64,000 nt of DNA from Argopecten irradians (Eukaryota; Mollusca; Bivalvia; Pectinida; Pectinidae): contig NC_091147.1 of NCBI RefSeq assembly GCF_041381155.1, positions 34,614,909-34,678,908 on the forward strand, read 5' to 3'. Below are positions 58,570-64,000 of the stretch, in pieces (position 1 is the first letter of the stretch; every line of letters begins with the position of its first letter). The translations under genes and the position numbers were made by a program. The notes under the pieces were generated by a model. The model saw only the letters and a list, made by a program, of their open reading frames with translations, searched no databases and was not told where the DNA came from.

Positions 58570-58876
58570 ATCCTCAATACTCCATGGGTTATTCTCCCTG
58601 ACGTTATATCCACCCCTGGACTATCTCATAGTATAAAAATGAAGGCAGATCAGAAGAAAAGAGACTTACTAATTACGGGTCTGCAGAGACTTCATTGAAA
58701 AAAAAACAAGAGAGCGGCGTCCAAAATCATAGCAACGCAGTCAAAAATAGTGTACTTCTGTTGGATTCTTTTGTTGTACATCAGAGGACTAAATCACTCA
58801 TTGCCTTCAGTTTTGCTATGGGATAGTCCATGGGTTGATATTACATAGTGGTAGTAACCCTTGGAGTATCGAGGAT
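58570..58876. mobile_element. Palindromic MITE, CTCGATACTCC family, full copy
   Basis: ATCCTCAATACTCCATGGGTTA at the left and TAACCCTTGGAGTATCGAGGAT at the right; internal CCACCCCTGGACTATCTCA and TGGGATAGTCCATGGG arms. Confidence 0.82.
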
Positions 58877-59648
58877 AGGACACTGGCTAAGGTAGGCTAA
58901 CTTTGTTTCGCGTGCGATTTACTTTCGCGAATTTCGCAATCCAGGTAAATTTAGTGAATGTTTATCTCCGCATATCAATATAGACAATGTCGATATTGAC
59001 AAGAATTTCTCTCTAATGTTCAAACGAACGTAAATTTGTATGGACATGTATTGAAATTGAAAACACGAAATAGAACAGCCGAGAGAGAAAAATAGACTGT
59101 TTACAGTATGCATATTACGTGATGCAATAGATCATTCCCAATTAAACCATGATAAATCAAATGTGAAAAAGAAAGTCAAAATATAAGGTCGTTATCTGTA
59201 TACGATTATAAATGTAACTTTTATCAATTCTAAGTAATTATAACTGGTGATATGTTTCATGATATTGAACCAATGATCATCAACTTTTCATTTTTATGTG
59301 ATCTTATTGTTATCATTGACACCATATTATTTTTTATTATATTTTTATTATATTTTAAGTGTCGCACGCCATACGGAATAATACAGTTTTTTATTCAGAT
59401 TTTTTCTTACTTTTCCGGTTTACAGAATATTGATACCACCTTTTTATAATTTTTGTTTTTCAACGTTTTTGGAGTAGTTATTTTATTTGTCATAACATTA
59501 TTTTTTGAAGGATTTACTACAAGAAAATAAAATTAAAATTAATTAAAAATTAAAAAATAAATATTCCAAAATGCCGCAATTAAGAACATAAAATAAGCTT
59601 TTGAAATATAGTGTTTCTGAATTATAAGAAAAAATGGATCTATCGCTC
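58877..59648. other. AT-rich, no gene recognised
   Basis: Contains a strongly T-rich stretch at 59320-59480; nothing assigned. Confidence 0.4.
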
Positions 59649-59829
59649 AATGCCTGGGCCCAGTTTCACGAATTCCTTAACTTAAGATTTTCCATAGGAA
59701 AGCATTACTGATTTAAGAAGGGCTCCTAAACTCAATGTTTTCCCTTAACTTCTATAATGCTTTCCTATGGCGAATATTTTAAGGTAAAGAACTCCTTAAA
59801 GTTATGGAATGTCTAGGCCCAGGCATTGG
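59649..59829. mobile_element. Hairpin MITE, CAATGCCTGGGCCCA ends, 181 bp
   Basis: CAATGCCTGGGCCCAG facing CTAGGCCCAGGCATTG; the arms continue inward (ATAGGAAAGCATTA / TAATGCTTTCCTAT). Nearly the whole element would fold on itself. Confidence 0.82.
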
Positions 59830-60659
59830 AAAAATGAATGAAAAATACAGCAGTACTCACCATGACTATAAATGAATTTAAACTAAATCCTTCGTAAGGA
59901 AATGTTCACACAGGTAAGATGGACGGCTGTGGCAGTTCAGTACAAAGTCCTTTAAATTCTAAGTTGACGCAATCCCTTGTTCAATGACTGTAGTTGTGGA
60001 CAGCAGTACCAGTTCCGCAATGATCTGTTAAGCCTACTATGACGAACTATATATCGACTTCGCTAGATGACGGTGGGGCTTCCTTGAATTCCCGAATGTC
60101 TATTCGTGATGGAGGCATGTGACTCCCAGCATTACTACGTAAATCTTCTGCGCAAGATATGTTTATAAAACAACGTCAAATCCATTGCGCAAATTATACA
60201 CAGAAGGGATTAGATATCGGTGTAATTGGAACACAGGGAATTCAGGCTATAGATTACTATATTCCAATATTCTTTGTTATTTATGATTCGCCTATTGTCG
60301 GGACTTGATTTGTCTTTTGCGTTTCAGAGAATTACATTTTCGATTGCTATCTTTTTGTATCCCCCTCTTATCTTTTATAAAAACGACAATTTGTAAATTG
60401 GTCGTGGCGATGGGGGCGTTATCGACTGTTGCCCTAACTCAAAATGACAGATTTTGACCGTAAGTTGGGTGTTGTCACGACAGCAAAATATTGCTGATGC
60501 ATCAAAAGGCGAGCCAATACGTCAACTAATATGACGTGTGTTGTGGCGTATAGTCAAATCATGTAAACATTTTAATACGCTATCCTGTTTATTGATAATT
60601 CTTTGGAATTGATCGGGTTTTTTTCCTTCTTTTTATTTTTCAGATAACAGATGAGAATT

Positions 60660-60845
60660 GTACCTGCGGCCCCGTTGCATGATTGTAAAATGCGATAAAA
60701 TTTGGGATCTTATTTTTCTCTTTCCGTTACTGACTTTTTTTCTTCCTAACGTCTCTATTGAAACCGCCTCACATTTGAGTTGAGCGTTCAGGACGGTTCT
60801 TGGTTCTGTCCCCTGGTCGAGACACACTGTAGTCCTTAAATGTGG
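60660..60845 (+). repeat. Long dispersed repeat, inverted partial copy
   Basis: Reverse complement of about 395-625: TTGCATGATTGTAAAA, AACCGCCTCAC, GTTGAGCGTTC, CTGTCCCCTGGTCGAGACACAC. Confidence 0.65.
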
Positions 60846-60888
60846 AAGTCTATGTTGCTGCTTAGCCCTATGTGAGTCATCCTCGATA

Positions 60889-61174
60889 TTCCAGGGGTTA
60901 CTTCTACTTTCCTTATATACATCCATGGACAATGTAAAAGTAAAATATCATGCTGAAAAGGATGAAAAAACTGTCCAATCACAGGCCTGCAGAGACTTTT
61001 TTTGAAGATTTACATAGAGCGACACTCAGCTTCTAAATTATCCTACTATTTTGATGTACATCAAAACACCAAAGTACCTGCTTATCTGTTGTAGCATACA
61101 GAACCTTCAGTTTTACCATTGCATAGTCCAGGGGTTACGTTACGAAAGTGATAGTAACCCCTGGAATATCGAGA
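60889..61174. mobile_element. Palindromic MITE, CTCGATACTCC family, full copy
   Basis: ATCCTCGATATTCCAGGGGTTA at the left and TAACCCCTGGAATATCGAGA at the right. Confidence 0.82.
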
Positions 61175-61789
61175 GTGAAAGGGAGCAGGAGTGTTCAAAA
61201 CTACAGATAGTGCATGGGCGAAAAATAAGATATATTCAACTTGAGAAATCGGCCATGATGCCATTAAATATCTGAACGTCCAGACTACACGGCAAGTTTC
61301 TCAAGGCGACAAATCTCAAAAATAACAAAGAAAATATATTTCAATTACAAAATTCATTTAACTACAACAAAAAAGAGATTTGCTAAAATCGGCATCGAAA
61401 GGAGATTTAAATCAAAGCAAATACTAAGCTTAATGACTCCGAAAATATCACGCTTCAATTACACGGCCGGTAGGGGGTCTAAAGGGTTTTATTGTGTATT
61501 ATATACCTTAGCAGACCCTCTTCGTCCGAATATTTCCCTTTAATTCGCCTCCTTTTACAAGTTGGATTGGCTTTTCGACCTGTGACGCAGAGTAAGAGTG
61601 TTGTCTCCTTGCCAAGTCCTACCAAAACATGTAAAAAATGTATTTTCTGCTCCACCTAAATGTTCCGCACACAAGGGGTTCGATAATTGTTTCGGTCGTT
61701 ATAAGTACGTTTTAACATGTATGATGTAGCATTCGTCCTCATCAGTATGGTTCAGTAAGATAGCACTATGAAAGCCTTTTCTTTCTTAC
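61175..61789. other. No gene recognised
   Basis: Nothing supported. Confidence 0.4.
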
Positions 61790-62345
61790 TTAGAGATACC
61801 ACATGAAAAAATTAATTTAATGGAAATAGCAATAATAAAAAAATTAACAATAGTTTTCAATCTTACAGAGAGTGACATGGAAATAAAATTTAAGGAGATG
61901 GCAACTTAAAATGGACAATAGTTTTCAATCTTACAGGGAGACACGGCATGGAAATTTTAATGAAATAGTGCTATGAAATGGACAATAGTTTTCAGTTTTA
62001 CAGAGAGACAACACTGGAAAATAAATTAAATAGGACATCAATAAAAAATGGCCAATTGATTTGTTAGTCTGACAGAGAGATACAACATTGAAATTAAATT
62101 TAATGAAATAGCAATAAAAATTGACAATGGATTGTTTAGTCTGAGAGAGATACAACATTGAAATTAAATTTAATGAAATAGCAATAAAAATTGACAATAG
62201 ATTTTTTAGTCTTACAGAGAAACACAACATGGAAATAGATTTAATGAGACAGCAATAAAAATGGACAATAGATTTTTTAGTCTTACATAGAGACAGGACA
62301 TGGAAATAAATTTAATGAGATAACATTATAAGATGCTCAATAGTT
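61790..62345 (+). repeat. Minisatellite, about 65-70-bp unit, roughly eight copies
   Basis: The unit resembles TTACAGAGAGACA(C)AACATGGAAATAAATTTAATGAGATAGCAATAAAAATGGACAATAG. Two neighbours at 62090-62200 are almost identical. The 99-codon minus frame follows the repeat. Confidence 0.85.
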
Positions 62346-62385
62346 TTCAGTCAAATAGTGATATAGCAATATCAAACTTTACATA

Positions 62386-62760
62386 TTAAAGATGCTCCAC
62401 CGCTGACAAATGGCTTTTTATCACTGTAAAAAACAGGAGCAGACGATTTAGTATTTTTCTTCAGTTGCAAAAGTTACTTACTTTACACCATTACCACTAT
62501 TGCAAAGTTTGAGCTTCTTATTTTACTTCAAGTTAGAAATATGAAAAAAATAAATAATTGCATCCCGAAAAAATTCCGTGACACTATATCCTATATGGAA
62601 TGTAGTACTAATTGTGCATGCACCAAAAGCAAAATAAATTATTTTATATTTTGTGTGTGTGTGTGTGTGTTAATTAGATATATATATACACGATTAAACA
62701 CCAATTATTGTTCAAATGATGAATATCATTTATGCTCTGTCGGCGGTGGAGCATCTTTAA
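62386..62760 (-). mobile_element. MITE, AAGATGCTCCACC family, full copy with (GT)n
   Basis: TTAAAGATGCTCCACCGCTGAC at the left and GTCGGCGGTGGAGCATCTTTAA at the right. A GT microsatellite lies at 62652-62670 inside it. Confidence 0.85.
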
Positions 62761-62939
62761 TAGGCGACTAAGCTGGAGCATACCTCAGGCTCCCAATACA
62801 CGCACTGACATACAATCTAACGCATTCATCGGAGGCCATTCGATTTGCTCATGCAAACGTACATCCTTATTGGATTTGTCTTAAAATAATGAAGTTTTTA
62901 ATTATTGTATTTCTAAAATTAAAACTTATGCATTGTAAG

Positions 62940-62975
62940 TATTGTAATTTGCATATTGTTAGTAATTTTTGGTCG
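62940..62975 (+). repeat. 36-bp direct repeat, left copy
   Basis: TATTGTAATTTGCATATTGT followed by TAGTAATTTTTGGTCG; identical to 63819-63854. Confidence 0.95.
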
Positions 62976-63031
62976 ACAAGAGCCTGACAAAAAGATATGA
63001 AAAAACTGTAACGCTTTTTATCATAGTACAG

Positions 63032-63412
63032 TTTTTTCACATCTTTTTGTACCACGATATGGTACAAAAACATGTGAAAGTGCGGTACAGAAAGATTATA
63101 AACATTTCGAGAAAATTCAGATTACATTCACATGTTTATGTACCAATAGCCGAAATGAGCCGGCAAAAAGGTGTGAAAGCTAATTTCTTTTCACATGTTT
63201 GTGTACCATTGATGGTACAAAAAGATGTGAAAGCATGGTACATAAACATGTGAAACGATTTACCTTTCACATCTTTCTGTACCATCGGTGGTACATAAAC
63301 ATGTGAAAGCGTTGTACAAAAACATATGAAAGGATCTGAGCTTTTACATCTTTTTGTCCCATCAGTGGTACAAAAACACGCGAAACTGTGGTACACAAAG
63401 ATGTGAAAGGAG
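63032..63412. repeat. Array of palindromic modules (TTTCACATG-TTTGTACCA / TGGTACA-AACATGTGAAA)
   Basis: Full modules lie near 63032-63080, 63190-63232, 63262-63309 and 63340-63388, with half modules between (63088, 63127, 63234, 63310, 63389). Each module is an arm, a 5-6-base centre and the inverted arm. Confidence 0.88.
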
Positions 63413-63761
63413 CATTGGAATGTTGTTATCAAACACCATGACCAAAGCTGACCCCGAATAGCAGCGGTTTGATTAGGGCGTCACAACAAGCGTAAAATGT
63501 CGTTAAGCACATCTGAGGACAAACAGAAACAAAGCTATATTGCTATTTTTCGGGTGTAACTTAGGGCCTACGATTGTTAAATAAAACCTGTAAGATGTGG
63601 GCATTCCTATTAAATAGATAAATAAATGAAACATGTTTTCCAACATTAAAGTATCTGTTTGATTGTTTTGTGGTATTTTCCCGTGAAGCTGTATACAATC
63701 TAACTGTTGACAACTTTATCGGAAAGTCATTTGTCAAACTCGGTAACCTTTGAGTCTCTCG

Positions 63762-63819
63762 CCTTTTACATGTTTCTGTACCATGGCTGTTTTCGGCCGC
63801 TGTTTTGGTACAGAAAGAT
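63762..63819. repeat. Outlying palindromic module of the same type
   Basis: CCTTTTACATGTTTCTGTACCA, a GC-richer centre, then TGGTACAGAAAGAT. It ends at the right direct repeat. Confidence 0.7.
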
Positions 63820-63854
63820 ATTGTAATTTGCATATTGTTAGTAATTTTTGGTCG
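63819..63854 (+). repeat. 36-bp direct repeat, right copy
   Basis: Identical to 62940-62975. The sequence from here to about 63930 resembles 26830-26930 inverted, so the repeat may be part of an older dispersed element. Confidence 0.95.
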
Positions 63855-64000
63855 TGAATTATATGCTAAAAGCTTTTCTTGATTCGTGAGTATGAAAATT
63901 ACGGCATATTTAATTTTAACAAATACCGGTGAACGACTTTGGAAATCAATAGTGTCCATAAAGTAATGAGTTGACTATTTATACTACATTTTATCATCCA

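Noticed and set aside
59252..59449. 65-codon plus frame with strongly hydrophobic residues
   Set aside because: T-rich DNA yields Phe/Ile/Leu by composition; no other support.
61931..62230. 99-codon minus frame
   Set aside because: It follows the 65-70-bp minisatellite; hydrophobic only by base composition.
63032..63412. CRISPR-like array
   Set aside because: Modules are palindromic in alternating orientation with irregular spacing and no unique spacers of constant length, and the DNA is of animal origin.

Overview
The window reads as nuclear DNA of an invertebrate animal, most likely a bivalve mollusc. It is AT-rich, mostly non-coding, and full of short dispersed repeats, tRNA-derived SINEs and minisatellites. 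The few real genes have GT-AG introns and belong to families that are expanded in bivalves (NPC2/ML secreted lipid binders, TRIM E3 ligases). I recognise several repeats as types common in molluscan genomes, but I cannot name the species.

Left part (1-21.4 kb): two head-to-tail NPC2-like genes lie on the minus strand. Copy A has exons at 2689-2611 and 1293-1186 and continues off the left edge. Copy B has exons at 21349-21271, 16884-16777 and 16091-15919; no last exon was found. Exons 1 and 2 have identical lengths (79 and 108 coding bases) in both copies. Between them sits a 9.1-kb DNA transposon of ISL2EU (IS4EU) type at about 5038-14175, inserted into an older palindromic repeat. It carries two convergent genes. 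On the minus strand is an apparently intact five-exon, 485-residue THAP-DDE transposase. On the plus strand is a two-exon SWIM-zinc-finger/YqaJ-nuclease gene, broken by one extra base in an A-tract near 8091. Each first exon starts within about 75 bp of a terminal inverted repeat, so the repeats probably also hold the promoters.

Middle (21-46 kb): mostly repeats (MITE families with clear inverted ends, SINEs with target-site duplications, minisatellites), plus a single-coding-exon TRIM/NHL-like gene on the minus strand (33258-31255) and a possible signal-peptide exon (30679-30629).

Right part (46-64 kb): one small secreted cysteine-rich protein gene on the minus strand, whose start codon appears to be separated from the rest by an intron (46921-46919 and 46812-46549). 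The rest is repeats, ending in an unusual array of palindromic modules at 63.0-63.8 kb bounded by a perfect 36-bp direct repeat.

Functionally, the NPC2 copies, TRIM protein and Cys-rich peptide are host genes that act independently. The THAP-DDE transposase and YqaJ nuclease form one mobile unit. All assignments rest on reading the sequence by eye; no similarity search was run.
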